In this document: positions 35,193 through 43,666 of the stretch, piece after piece
Layout: each line of letters begins with the position of its first letter
Position numbering within the stretch: the first letter of the stretch is position 1
Source: Leeuwenhoekiella nanhaiensis
GTDB taxonomy: Bacteria; Bacteroidota; Bacteroidia; Flavobacteriales; Flavobacteriaceae
DNA length: 64,000 nt
Direction of reading: 5' to 3'
Assembly: GCF_002744755.1 (NCBI RefSeq)
Contig: NZ_KZ319287.1
Location: forward strand, 186,001-250,000
Translations under genes and position numbers: made by a program
The notes under the pieces: model-generated
What the model saw: the letters and a program-made list of their open reading frames with translations, nothing else
Told to the model about the DNA's origin: nothing
The model's database searches: none

Positions 35193-35915
35193 ATGAATAT
35201 TAAAAAGTTTGTGTTGGCGTCTGCTGCGGCTCTTGCTTTAGTCAACTGCGGCACACCCCAAAAAACCGTGACACAACCCGAAACCTTTCAGCTTAAGACT
35301 TTTCAGGACTCTATTTCCTATGTAATGGGGATAAATAGCGGGGAGAATTTGCGTGATATCCCTGCGGGAATATTCGATTTTAAAGCTTTTGAAAAAGGTC
35401 TGAAAGAATCGTTTAAAGATTCTGTTGTTTATAAGCTTGATGAGGCCGCTTCGCGAAAGCTTTTTCAAACGCTTAATGATACCATGCAGAAGATTGAAAA
35501 AGCTAAGATCGAAGAACAAATAGCCGCAAATAAAGCTGAAGGCGCGGCATTTTTAGAAGAAAATGCGAAAAAACCAGGAGTGGTTACCACAGAAAGCGGT
35601 TTGCAGTATGAAGTCTTGCGTGAGGGAGATGGCGAAAAACCGGGGCCCGGTGATCGTGTGAAGGTGAATTACGAAGGAAAATTAATTGACGGAACCGTCT
35701 TTGACTCGTCTTACAAACGCGGCGAACCTCTGGTTTTTGGCGTAAGTCAGGTAATTAACGGCTGGACCGAAGGTTTGCAGTTGATGCCCACAGGCAGTAA
35801 ATACCGTTTTTACATTCCGCAGAATTTAGCTTATGGCGAGCGCGGTGCAGGTAAGGATATCAAGCCTTATGCCACCCTGATTTTTGATGTGGAATTGCTT
35901 GAAGTTTTAAAATAA
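35193..35915 (+). CDS. FKBP-type peptidyl-prolyl isomerase lipoprotein
   Basis: 240 residues. Lipoprotein signal with lipobox ALVNC (Cys19). Residues about 30-120 form an FKBP_N dimerisation domain and 130-240 the FKBP catalytic domain ([59 protein letters not shown]). It would help fold exported proteins in the periplasm. It is a paralogue of the next gene and the two form a tandem pair, related to Mip-like proteins. Confidence 0.93.
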   Translation: MNIKKFVLASAAALALVNCGTPQKTVTQPETFQLKTFQDSISYVMGINSGENLRDIPAGIFDFKAFEKGLKESFKDSVVYKLDEAASRKLFQTLNDTMQKIEKAKIEEQIAANKAEGAAFLEENAKKPGVVTTESGLQYEVLREGDGEKPGPGDRVKVNYEGKLIDGTVFDSSYKRGEPLVFGVSQVINGWTEGLQLMPTGSKYRFYIPQNLAYGERGAGKDIKPYATLIFDVELLEVLK

Positions 35916-36026
35916 GCTAGATAGATTGCTGACTTTCATCAGGCAAATACATATTAACGGGCTCAGGATTTTTGTAAACCTTTAAATATCCCGTTATTTG
36001 CACACGAAAATTAAAAACCTAAAACA

Positions 36027-36761
36027 ATGAAATTAAATAAAGTATTTTTCGCGCTTCCGGTTGTAGCACTTACACTGGTAAACTGCGATAATTCTAAAAT
36101 GAGTTCTGGTGATGCAGAGCTTAAGACCTTTAAAGATTCTGTTTCGTATATGATTGGTGCCAACAGTGGTGCTCAGTTTAAGCAGGCATTGGGTGACAAT
36201 CCTGATGAGTTGTTTGATCTGGAAATGTACGAAGCTGGTGTACGCAAAGGATTTACAGACAGTCTGGAGTTTTCGCCACAAACAATGCAAGCTTTGATGA
36301 CCCGTTTCCAGGAAGAGCTTCGTGCCAAGCAGGAAGAAGCAGCAATGGCTAAAGCAGCTGAGGCTAAGCAAAAAGGAGCAGAATTCTTAAAAGAAAATGC
36401 GACTAAAGAAGGCGTTCAAACAACAGATAGCGGTCTTCAGTACATCGTGATTGAAGAAGGTACTGGTGATATGCCAACAGCTACAGATCAGGTTGAAGTA
36501 AAATATGAAGGAAGCCTTATCGACGGAACCGTTTTTGACGGAAATATGGGATCAGATCAGACAGCTACTTTTGGTGTAAGCCAGGTAATCAAAGGCTGGA
36601 CTGAAGGTTTACAATTGATGAAGGAAGGAGCGAAATACAAGTTCTTTATCCCTTCTGATCTTGCTTACGGAGATCGTGGTTCAGGTCCTAAAATTGGTCC
36701 CGGTGAAACTTTGATTTTTGACGTGGAATTGATTGACGTTAAAGACGCTACACAGGAGTAA
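36027..36761 (+). CDS. FKBP-type peptidyl-prolyl isomerase lipoprotein, second copy
   Basis: 244 residues with the same plan as its upstream neighbour: lipobox TLVNC (Cys20), helical N-domain containing FKDSVSYMIGANSG, catalytic domain with [39 protein letters not shown] and LIFDVELIDVKD. The two proteins share most catalytic motifs but differ in the N-domain, so they are old duplicates rather than a recent copy. The stop is 1 bp from the TTG of the ZIP gene. Confidence 0.92.
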   Translation: MKLNKVFFALPVVALTLVNCDNSKMSSGDAELKTFKDSVSYMIGANSGAQFKQALGDNPDELFDLEMYEAGVRKGFTDSLEFSPQTMQALMTRFQEELRAKQEEAAMAKAAEAKQKGAEFLKENATKEGVQTTDSGLQYIVIEEGTGDMPTATDQVEVKYEGSLIDGTVFDGNMGSDQTATFGVSQVIKGWTEGLQLMKEGAKYKFFIPSDLAYGDRGSGPKIGPGETLIFDVELIDVKDATQE

Positions 36762-36762
36762 A

Positions 36763-37455
36763 TTGAATTTAATTGTCATAGCCGTAGTTTCCGGAGCCCT
36801 TATTCTGGGTGCGGTCTGGGGTATTTATGGCAATCTTTCTAAACAAACAGAGGGCTTTCTCGTTGCACTTGCAGGAGGAGCCCTTATTGTTTCTGCCGTA
36901 CTCGAACTCATCAATCCCGCGATTGAAAAAGCCCAAACTGGCATAGCCTTATCAATTGTTTTTGCAGGTGCTTTGGTCTTTACCGGCTTAGATTATGTCG
37001 TCAAGAAAAAATGGGGTTCAGATAGCGGGGGCGGCCTTCTTGCGGCCATTACTTTAGACGGAATTCCTGAAAATCTCGCTCTTGGCGTTGCACTGATTGG
37101 CGCAGATGCGCTTGCCGTGGCAGCACTTTCGGGCTCTATATTTTTATCAAATCTTCCCGAAGCTGCAGGTGGTGCCAAAGAAATGACTGAAAACGGGACT
37201 TCAAAAAAGAAGGTGCTGTTGCTCTGGTGCGTTACCGCATTGATCTTGTCTCTGGCGGCCTATCTGGGCAATCAATTACTCGCCGGTGTGGCTGAAGAAA
37301 CCTTGGCATACATCCGGTGTTTTGCCGGAGGTGCGGTTGTGGCCTCACTCGCGATAGAAGTATTTCCCAAAGCATTTAAAAACGAGCAGTACTGGACCGG
37401 TCTTGCTGCTGCTCTGGGGCTTATTCTTGCTTTTTTCCTTAACAGCCTGGCGTGA
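36763..37455 (+). CDS. ZIP-family metal transporter
   Basis: 230 residues from a TTG at 36763, 1 bp after the FKBP stop; a longer frame from 36733 would overlap that gene by 29 bp and encode a polar leader, which is unlikely. Seven to eight transmembrane helices. The metal-binding motif of helix IV reads DGIPENLALG, so the His of the usual HNxPEG is replaced by Asp, an altered site. Helix V has the SNLPEA motif. It probably moves Zn2+ or another divalent metal. Confidence 0.8.
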   Translation: MNLIVIAVVSGALILGAVWGIYGNLSKQTEGFLVALAGGALIVSAVLELINPAIEKAQTGIALSIVFAGALVFTGLDYVVKKKWGSDSGGGLLAAITLDGIPENLALGVALIGADALAVAALSGSIFLSNLPEAAGGAKEMTENGTSKKKVLLLWCVTALILSLAAYLGNQLLAGVAEETLAYIRCFAGGAVVASLAIEVFPKAFKNEQYWTGLAAALGLILAFFLNSLA

Positions 37456-37462
37456 TGCTTGC

Positions 37463-37476
37463 GCTTTCGCGAAAGC
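37463..37476. repeat. Perfect palindrome GCTTTCGCGAAAGC after the ZIP gene
   Basis: A 14-bp perfect palindrome, 8 bp after the stop. Close relatives (TTCGCGAAAGC) occur at several points in the window, including within coding regions at 20697 and 35449, so this may be an over-represented oligomer in the genome. Confidence 0.6.
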
Positions 37477-37593
37477 CAAACAAATTCATTTTCAAAACGG
37501 ACAAAATTCTAACTAAATTTTAGAATTATCCCGGTACTGCTTTCGCCCTTATCTGGTTAACTTTAATTCATAGTTTGAAATGAAATACATGCT

Positions 37594-38505
37594 ATGGCGT
37601 ATATAGATTATTATAAAGTGTTGGGCCTTGATAAAAGCGCCACGGAAGCCGAAATTAAAAAGGCGTACCGAAAGCTGGCCCGTAAATACCATCCCGATGT
37701 AAATCCCGGTGATTCCGAAGCTGAAGAAAAATTCAAGCAGCTTAACGAGGCAAACGAGGTTTTAAGCAATCCCGAAAACCGAAAGAAATACGATAAATAC
37801 GGCAAAGACTGGCAACATGCAGAAGCCTATGAGCAGGCCGAAAGGCAACGCGGTCAGTACGCCAATGCCGGCGGTGGAAGCAGGGCGCAATACAGCGGGG
37901 GCTTTGACGAAGATGATTTTTCAGACTTTTTCAGTTCGATGTTTGGTGGTGCTGGAGGAGGCGGCTTCAGAGGCAGCGGGAGGCAGGCACAGTTTCGCGG
38001 GCAGGATTTTAACGCCACACTCGAGTTAGATTTGCGCGATGTGTATGAAAAACACAAGCGTACACTTACCGTAAATGGCAAGAACATTAGATTGACCATC
38101 CCGGCCGGGGTTGAAAACGGGCAGACCATTAAAATCAAGGGCTACGGCGGCGAGGGCGTGAATGGCGGTCCTAACGGGGACCTATACCTCGAATTCCGCA
38201 TACGCAACAACACCGCTTTTAAACGCGACGGTGCTAATTTGTACAAGACGGTCAAACTCGACCTCTATACCGCTGTATTAGGCGGAGAATTGTTTGTTGA
38301 CACCTTTGACGGCAGTGTAAAGCTCAAGATTGCTCCCGAGACGCCTTCCGGAAAGCAGGTAAAGCTCAAAGGCAAAGGCTTTCCCGTTTATAAGAAAGAC
38401 GGGCAGTTTGGGGATTTATACATCACCTACGAGATCGAAATGCCCACCAATCTTTCGGCACAGGAAAAGAAATTATTTGAAGAACTGGCAAAACTCAGAT
38501 CCTGA
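37594..38505 (+). CDS. cbpA: DnaJ-like co-chaperone, CbpA type
   Basis: 303 residues: J domain 1-70 with HPD in [11 protein letters not shown], Gly/Phe-rich linker with [12 protein letters not shown], then two C-terminal beta domains. No zinc-finger region is present, which marks CbpA rather than DnaJ. The next gene is its modulator CbpM and overlaps by a TGATG start-stop. It would deliver clients to DnaK or bind the nucleoid. Confidence 0.93.
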   Translation: MAYIDYYKVLGLDKSATEAEIKKAYRKLARKYHPDVNPGDSEAEEKFKQLNEANEVLSNPENRKKYDKYGKDWQHAEAYEQAERQRGQYANAGGGSRAQYSGGFDEDDFSDFFSSMFGGAGGGGFRGSGRQAQFRGQDFNATLELDLRDVYEKHKRTLTVNGKNIRLTIPAGVENGQTIKIKGYGGEGVNGGPNGDLYLEFRIRNNTAFKRDGANLYKTVKLDLYTAVLGGELFVDTFDGSVKLKIAPETPSGKQVKLKGKGFPVYKKDGQFGDLYITYEIEMPTNLSAQEKKLFEELAKLRS

Positions 38506-38795
38506 TGAATACACCAGAATTTATACCCGTAGCGCATCTCAGCAAGCAGTACCGTATTGAAGAAACCTTTATCACCGAACTGCACGAGAAAGGCGTGCTT
38601 CAGCTTAAAATCGTTGAACAAACCTATTGCCTGCATTGCGACAGCATGCCGGTTTTTGAAAAAATTATGCGTATTCATGACGAGTTGCACATCAATATCG
38701 AAGGTATAGACGTTATTCTTAATCTTTTAGATAAAATTGACGACCTCAATCGCCGGCTTGTTAAAACCCAAAACCGCTTGCGACTTTACGAGTAA
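38505..38795 (+). CDS. cbpM: Chaperone modulator CbpM
   Basis: 96 residues, MerR-like helical protein with a short HTH-like start and the C-terminal coiled coil LLDKIDDLNRRLVKTQNRLR, the layout of CbpM. It inhibits CbpA by binding its J domain. Overlaps cbpA by one base, so stoichiometry is probably set by coupled translation. Confidence 0.88.
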   Translation: MNTPEFIPVAHLSKQYRIEETFITELHEKGVLQLKIVEQTYCLHCDSMPVFEKIMRIHDELHINIEGIDVILNLLDKIDDLNRRLVKTQNRLRLYE

Positions 38796-38822
38796 TCACC
38801 TAACCACTTAAAAAATAGTATT

Positions 38823-39728
38823 TTGAAGCATCTGAAAATCGCACTCGACTGGACGGCAAATACCAATCATTTGGGCTTTTTTATTGCCCGTGAACTGGGC
38901 TATTACAAGGATAGAAATCTGGAAGTTAGTTTATTGACGCCGGCAGAAGATGATTATCAGGTAACCCCGGCGAAGAAAGTAGAGCTCGGTATTGCAGATG
39001 TGGCGCTTTGCCCGCTGGAAAGCATTATCAGTTACCAAACCAAGGAAAAACCCTTCAATCTTAAAGCTATTGCGGCCATTTATCAGGAAGATTTAAGCGC
39101 GATTGCTGTAAAAGAGGATTCCGGAATTAAGAGTCCGGCAGATTTAGACGGAAAGTCATACGCCTCATACGAAGCGCGTTACGAGGATAAAATCGTGGAG
39201 CAATTGATCAAAAATGACGGCGGGGAAGCCAATCTGGAAATTTCCTATCCCAAAAAACTCGGTATTTGGGAAACCCTGTTAAAAGATAAGGCAGATGCTA
39301 CCTGGATTTTTCTCAACTGGGAAGCCTACCAGGCCGAAGCTCAGGGAGAAAAAATGCGCTATTTCAGATTGAAGGACTACAACATACCCTATTCCTACTC
39401 TCCGGTTGTTGCGGTAAATGGTAATACGGTTGAAGCGAATCGGGAAACCTATTCCGAATTTTTAAAGGCTACCAAAGCCGGATTTTTCTATGCGGAAGAT
39501 CACCCACAGGAAGCCGCTGAAATCTTACGCAAATACATTCCTGAAACCGAAAAGGAACTCGATCTGGTCGCCAGTATAAATTACTCCGTAGCCTATTTGG
39601 GTGCCAAAGAAAATTGGGGACGTCTTGATCCGGTGTTGATAGGTCGGTTTGTAAAATGGCTTGATGACCATCAGCTGGAAACCGAAACCCTGAAGACGTA
39701 TGACCTGATTTATAAGATCCTGGACTAA
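38823..39728 (+). CDS. NMT1/THI5-like substrate-binding family protein, no signal peptide
   Basis: 301 residues with a TTG start. The opening LKIALDWTANTNHLGFFIA is the typical N-terminus of the NMT1/THI5-like periplasmic-binding fold linked to thiamine pyrimidine uptake or synthesis. There is no signal peptide and no permease or ATPase gene nearby, so it is either a cytosolic ligand binder or an enzyme. The yeast THI5 active His and Cys-rich motif are not seen (VALCPLESIIS stands at that place), so HMP-P synthase activity is doubtful. It follows cbpM by 27 bp. Confidence 0.75.
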   Translation: MKHLKIALDWTANTNHLGFFIARELGYYKDRNLEVSLLTPAEDDYQVTPAKKVELGIADVALCPLESIISYQTKEKPFNLKAIAAIYQEDLSAIAVKEDSGIKSPADLDGKSYASYEARYEDKIVEQLIKNDGGEANLEISYPKKLGIWETLLKDKADATWIFLNWEAYQAEAQGEKMRYFRLKDYNIPYSYSPVVAVNGNTVEANRETYSEFLKATKAGFFYAEDHPQEAAEILRKYIPETEKELDLVASINYSVAYLGAKENWGRLDPVLIGRFVKWLDDHQLETETLKTYDLIYKILD

Positions 39729-39731
39729 AGC

Positions 39732-40766
39732 TTAAGGCGCCGGATTTGGGATTGCTTTATGCACGGCTTCGATTTCTTCTAAAATCGCTTCCGAAAGCTG
39801 AACGTCAATACTGCCTATGTTTTCTTTAAGCTGCTCCATGCTCGTAGCACCAATAATGTTAGACATCATAAAATCCCGGTCGGTTACAAAAGCTAAAGCC
39901 ATTTGTGTGAGGGATAGACCGTGCTTATCGGCAATTTCCTGATACTTTTGGGTTGCCTGTACCGCAAGGTCGTTTGAATACCTGCTGTACTGCGGAAAAC
40001 GGTTTATGCGCGATGCTTCGGTATCTGTGCCTTTGATGTATTTTCCGCTCAGGGTACCAAAACCAAGTGGCGAATAGGCCAAATAACCCACCTCTTCCCG
40101 AAGCATAATTTCGGTCATTCCTATTTCGTCTTTGCGATTCAACAGGTTGTAGGGGTTTTGAGCGCTGATCATTTTAGGCTTGCCCTTACGTGCTTCTTCG
40201 AGATAGCGTGATAGTCCGTAAGGCGTTTCATTACTTACCCCGATGTGACGTATCAAACCTTGCTGAATAAAACTGTTCAAATCGTCCAGAATCTGGGCGA
40301 AATTATCTTCCCAGCGCTCTTCAGAATCGTGCGTGTAGCCCAGTTTTCCAAAGTAGTTGGTATTGCGCTCCGGCCAGTGCAGTTGATACAGGTCAATATA
40401 ATCGGTTTGCAGGCGCTTCAGGCTTTTGTGAATGGCGTCTTTAAACTCGGCTTTGGTATAACCCCCGGTGCGAATGTGTTTTGACATTTCGGCCGGACCG
40501 GCAATTTTAGAAGCGATAACCAGATCGTCCCGTTTTTTGCGCTTATTCAGCCAGGTGCCGATGATGCGCTCGGTGCTTCCGTAGGTTTCTGCTTTTGCGG
40601 GAACGCTGTACAATTCGGCCGTATCAATAAAATTGATGCCCTGCTCCACCGCATAATCCAGTTGGGCATGACCTTCGGCCTCGGTATTCTGCTCACCCCA
40701 GGTCATCGTGCCCAGGCAAAGTTTAGAGATTTGGATATCCGTTCCGGGAAGTGTTGTATAGCGCAT
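39732..40766 (-). CDS. Aldo/keto reductase, Tas-like
   Basis: 344 residues starting at the ATG at 40766. The frame extends to 40826, but that part crosses the terminator of the next operon, so the shorter start is right (begins RYTTLPGTDIQISKLCLGTMTWG). NADPH-dependent TIM barrel with catalytic D-Y-K-H residues in FIDTAELYS, VIASKIAG and YQLHWPE. Likely reduces aldehydes or ketones. The C-terminus ends at the convergent NMT1-like gene, 3 bp away. Confidence 0.9.
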   Translation of the reverse strand: MRYTTLPGTDIQISKLCLGTMTWGEQNTEAEGHAQLDYAVEQGINFIDTAELYSVPAKAETYGSTERIIGTWLNKRKKRDDLVIASKIAGPAEMSKHIRTGGYTKAEFKDAIHKSLKRLQTDYIDLYQLHWPERNTNYFGKLGYTHDSEERWEDNFAQILDDLNSFIQQGLIRHIGVSNETPYGLSRYLEEARKGKPKMISAQNPYNLLNRKDEIGMTEIMLREEVGYLAYSPLGFGTLSGKYIKGTDTEASRINRFPQYSRYSNDLAVQATQKYQEIADKHGLSLTQMALAFVTDRDFMMSNIIGATSMEQLKENIGSIDVQLSEAILEEIEAVHKAIPNPAP

Positions 40767-40807
40767 AAGGGTATTTTTGAGACGCGAAGGTATTGCAAAA
40801 AATAAAA

Positions 40808-40831
40808 AAGCCTTGAAGGGTTTCAAGGCTT
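40808..40831 (-). terminator. Terminator of the TA operon upstream of the aldo/keto reductase
   Basis: 10-bp stem AAGCCTTGAA/TTCAAGGCTT with a GGGT loop; on the minus strand it is followed by T-rich sequence (TTTTTTATTTTTT). Its place supports the shorter start of the reductase. Confidence 0.85.
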
Positions 40832-40870
40832 AGGATAAGTTTAAGAGTGATACTAGTTTTCGTGCATTCT

Positions 40871-41155
40871 TTAGGAAGGTATGGGCTGAATTTGAATTTG
40901 TCCGCCAATAGCTTTCAGGACCTTGACAATGGTTGCGAATTGGGGTTTAGAACCTTCAGATAATGCTTTATACAGGCTTGGTCTACTCATTCCTGTTTCT
41001 TCTGCAATTTTAGTCATCCCTATTGCTTTTGCAACATTCCCAATAGCCTCAATAACATCTTCCTGATCTCCTTCCTCCAGAGCAGTATTCAGGTAAGCAG
41101 CAATAAGTTCTTTATTGTCCAGATAATCGGCAATTTCAAATTTTGAGGTTTTCAT
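40871..41155 (-). CDS. Antitoxin of the HI1420-like addiction module family
   Basis: 94 residues; a helix-turn-helix of the XRE kind lies near residues 45-80 (IAEETGMSRPSLYKALSEGSKP). The N-terminal part IADYLDNKELIAAYLNTALEEGD is characteristic of addiction module antidotes that lie downstream of their toxin. The gene starts 2 bp after the toxin stop. Confidence 0.87.
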   Translation of the reverse strand: MKTSKFEIADYLDNKELIAAYLNTALEEGDQEDVIEAIGNVAKAIGMTKIAEETGMSRPSLYKALSEGSKPQFATIVKVLKAIGGQIQIQPIPS

Positions 41156-41157
41156 AT

Positions 41158-41457
41158 TCAGAAATTTTGTTCTTTCCAGATTTGCTTAGCTTTTATAATA
41201 TCTTCTTGTTGAGAAGATTTATCACCTCCAATTAATAGGATGATGATTTTATCCTCTTTTTTGTGGAAATAGATGCGATAACCTTTACCTGTATCGATAC
41301 GCATTTCGCTAATACCATTTCCAACAGGTTTACAGTCTCCAAAATGACCATCACGCTGTAGTTTTTGAAGTCGAAATAGAATCTTAGCCTTGGCCTGCAA
41401 ATCTTTAAGCTTGCGTAGCCATTTATTGAATTCAGTCGTTTTCTCCAAAAAGACCAT
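41158..41457 (-). CDS. RelE/HigB-like toxin of the HI1419 family
   Basis: 99 residues: ATG at 41457. The sequence FNKWLRKLKDLQAKAKILFRLQKLQ and GISEMRIDTGKGYRIYFHKKEDKIIILLIGGDKSSQ are hallmarks of the addiction module killer family related to RelE/HigB. It is expected to be an mRNA interferase. Toxin precedes antitoxin, the order expected for this family. Confidence 0.88.
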   Translation of the reverse strand: MVFLEKTTEFNKWLRKLKDLQAKAKILFRLQKLQRDGHFGDCKPVGNGISEMRIDTGKGYRIYFHKKEDKIIILLIGGDKSSQQEDIIKAKQIWKEQNF

Positions 41458-41459
41458 TG

Positions 41460-41481
41460 CAAATGTATCTAGTCGGATACA
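41460..41481 (-). promoter_or_regulatory. Promoter and probable operator of the TA operon
   Basis: Minus strand TACATTTG (41460-41467) is a perfect -7 box ending 2 bp before the toxin ATG. A perfect 6-bp inverted repeat TGTATC-N6-GATACA (41464-41481) overlaps it, which fits autorepression by the antitoxin. Confidence 0.6.
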
Positions 41482-41544
41482 AAATTACTTCTTTTTTTAT
41501 TTAAAACTAAACCCGATAGTACGAATTTTCAGCAGATTACTTTT

Positions 41545-42504
41545 CTAAATATCATTCAACAATTTAGTCACTTCATCCAGTTTTGGAGTTAAGATGACCT
41601 CGATACGGCGGTTCTTGGCTTTGCCTTCGGCGTTATCGTTTGTCGCTACCGGTGCATATTCTCCACGACCGGCAGCAGTGAGGTTTTTAGGATCTATGCC
41701 CGAGTTCTGACTCAAAATCTCAACAATTGCGGTTGCACGTTTCGTAGACAAATCCCAGTTGTCTTTAATGGGGCCGTTGCCACCATAGGGCACATTATCG
41801 GTATGGCCTTCTATAAGCACTGCAATTTCCGGGTTTTGTGCCAAAACAGAACCCAATTGGTTCACGGCTTTGCGGCCATTGGCGCCCACAGTCCAGCTTC
41901 CGCTGTCAAACAACAGCTTGTTTTCTAACGAAACATATACTTTACCATCGCGCTGCTCAACGGTAAGACCGTTTCCTTCAAAGTCGATCAGGGCTTTTGA
42001 GATGGCATCTTTCAGCTGGCGCATTTTCGCATCTTTCGCAGCAATCATAGACTCGAGTTCTTCCACACGGCGGGAACGTTCGGTAAGATCGCGTTGTAGT
42101 TTTTCGAGACGGGTTTGCTCAGCAGCCAGTGCCGCCTGCTTTTCGTCAAGCTCAGCGATTAATTCGCGGTTTTTCTGTGAATTTTCGGCTATGCGTTTAG
42201 AACTGTTGGCTTCAAGAGCGTCATACGAATTCTGTAAATTTTCGAGATTGGCTTTGGTCGCTGCATAATCACGTTGTAGCGCGTCGCGCTCGGCGCGGGT
42301 ACTGGCGAGTTCGTCTTCCAGATTTTGGGCCTCTTCTTCAAACTGCTTCCGCAGGCGTTCAGACTGGGCCAGATCGTGACTGAGTTCTTGATTATCCGAT
42401 TTTAAATCGGCATAACGTGCTTCCAGGTCTTTATAGACTTTCGCAGAAACACAAGAGGTGAGTGTTGCGGCACTCAGGGCAATTAAGCAAAGCTTTTTGA
42501 TCAT
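41545..42504 (-). CDS. OmpA-family lipoprotein with coiled coil
   Basis: 319 residues. Lipobox TLTSC gives Cys18. Residues about 30-170 form a long coiled coil rich in E, L, R and A. The C-terminal OmpA domain (about 190-319) has the peptidoglycan-binding pattern IEGHTDNVPYGG, NWDLSTKRATAIVEIL, GRGEYAP and NRRIEVIL. It should be an outer-membrane lipoprotein that ties the membrane to the wall. Confidence 0.9.
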   Translation of the reverse strand: MIKKLCLIALSAATLTSCVSAKVYKDLEARYADLKSDNQELSHDLAQSERLRKQFEEEAQNLEDELASTRAERDALQRDYAATKANLENLQNSYDALEANSSKRIAENSQKNRELIAELDEKQAALAAEQTRLEKLQRDLTERSRRVEELESMIAAKDAKMRQLKDAISKALIDFEGNGLTVEQRDGKVYVSLENKLLFDSGSWTVGANGRKAVNQLGSVLAQNPEIAVLIEGHTDNVPYGGNGPIKDNWDLSTKRATAIVEILSQNSGIDPKNLTAAGRGEYAPVATNDNAEGKAKNRRIEVILTPKLDEVTKLLNDI

Positions 42505-42571
42505 AGTTAATGAGGTTGTTTAAACTAGCTAACGTTCGGTACCTGTTGATTATTGAAAGTGGCCAAAAAAA

Positions 42572-43339
42572 TTAAAAGCTATGATCCAGCTCCAGAAGTG
42601 CCGGGCAGTGGTCACTGTGTTTGGCTTCGGGCAAAATCACCGCGCGTTTAATTTTAGCTTTTAAGGGTTCGCTTACCATATTGTAATCCAATCTCCAGCC
42701 TTTATTATTGGCACGGGCATTGGCGCGGTAACTCCACCAGCTGTATTGCTCAAGATCGGGATTGAGATGGCGGAAACTGTCTGTAAATCCGCTGTCGATA
42801 AATCCGCTGAGCCACTCGCGTTCCACCGGTAAAAAGCCACTTACATTTTTAAGACGCACGGGATCGTGAATGTCAATAGGCTCGTGGCAAATGTTGTAAT
42901 CGCCACCGATGATGAGGTTAGGACGGGTTTTGCGAAGCTCTTTGGCATACTCGTGAAAATCTGCCATATAGCGCAGTTTAAACTCCAGGCGGTCATCGTT
43001 AGTCCCGCTGGGCAAGTACATACTCATAATGCTGAGGTCACCAAAATCGACCCTCAGGTTGCGACCCTCGCGATCCATATAATCGATGCCTGTGCCGTGA
43101 ATGACGTTATCGGGTTCTTTTTTGCTGAAAACGGCCACCCCGCTGTACCCTTTTTTTTCGGCGCTAAACCAGTAATTGTGATAGCCGGTTTCTTCCAGAA
43201 TTTCAGAATCCAATTGTTCGGGATGCGCTTTGGTTTCCTGAAGCAGCAAGACATCGGGATTAGCCGCTTTAAGCCAGTCTAATAAGCCTTTGCGCACTGC
43301 CGCACGAATTCCGTTTACGTTATAGGTGATTATTTTCAT
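42572..43339 (-). CDS. xth: Exodeoxyribonuclease III
   Basis: 255 residues, full length. Motifs of the endonuclease/exonuclease/phosphatase fold: LLLQETKA, GGDYNICHEPIDIHDP, and the C-terminal HSDHCPALLEL. It removes nucleotides from 3' ends and cuts at abasic sites in base-excision repair. The OmpA lipoprotein gene lies 67 bp downstream on the same strand. Confidence 0.95.
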   Translation of the reverse strand: MKIITYNVNGIRAAVRKGLLDWLKAANPDVLLLQETKAHPEQLDSEILEETGYHNYWFSAEKKGYSGVAVFSKKEPDNVIHGTGIDYMDREGRNLRVDFGDLSIMSMYLPSGTNDDRLEFKLRYMADFHEYAKELRKTRPNLIIGGDYNICHEPIDIHDPVRLKNVSGFLPVEREWLSGFIDSGFTDSFRHLNPDLEQYSWWSYRANARANNKGWRLDYNMVSEPLKAKIKRAVILPEAKHSDHCPALLELDHSF

Positions 43340-43407
43340 AGTGTATGTCCAGTTTGTGGCGAAGTTAGTGTTCCTGAGCTATAGATGAAAGTAGGAAGAG
43401 TAATATT

Positions 43408-43475
43408 CAGTGGGCGGTTTGCAGTAGCAGTTTGCAGTATAAATACGAAATATAAAATCGGAAATACAAAATCAC
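43408..43475 (+). repeat. Degenerate heptanucleotide tandem repeat upstream of a large gene
   Basis: From 43441 five 7-mers begin AAAT (AAATACG, AAATATA, AAATCGG, AAATACA, AAATCAC). Before them CAGTnnn-type 7-mers recur with one 6-bp step. It lies in the 327-bp gap between xth and the 1136-residue protein gene. Confidence 0.65.
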
Positions 43476-43518
43476 TTGATCGTGATGATTCTGGATTAGA
43501 CGAAACTTTCAAAAAACA

Positions 43519-43549
43519 TCCCTCTAAATCTCCCTTCAAAGGGAGACTT
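43519..43549. repeat. REP-like palindrome
   Basis: TCTCCCTTC/GGGAGA-type palindrome (TCTCCCTTCAAAGGGAGA) with a partner CCCTCT at one side. Same plan as the element at 17946. Confidence 0.6.
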
Positions 43550-43569
43550 TTACATTTTAGTTGATAATA

Positions 43570-43608
43570 AGCTCCCTTCTCCGGCGGGAGAAGGGTTGGA
43601 GATGAGGT
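43570..43608 (+). repeat. Intergenic copy of the hemD-type palindromic repeat
   Basis: Almost identical to the copy inside hemD (two changes over 38 bases) in opposite chromosomal orientation: arms CCCTTCTCC and GGAGAAGGG, loop GGCG, tail TTGGAGATGAGG. Confidence 0.92.
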
Positions 43609-43666
43609 GGTTTTTAGATGCCGGCAATAAAAATAATACTAACAATAAATCTTAGCTTTATGCCGT

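Noticed and set aside
38823-39728. HMP-P synthase (THI5) call for the NMT1-like gene
   Set aside because: The yeast active-site His and Cys motif are not seen at the equivalent place.
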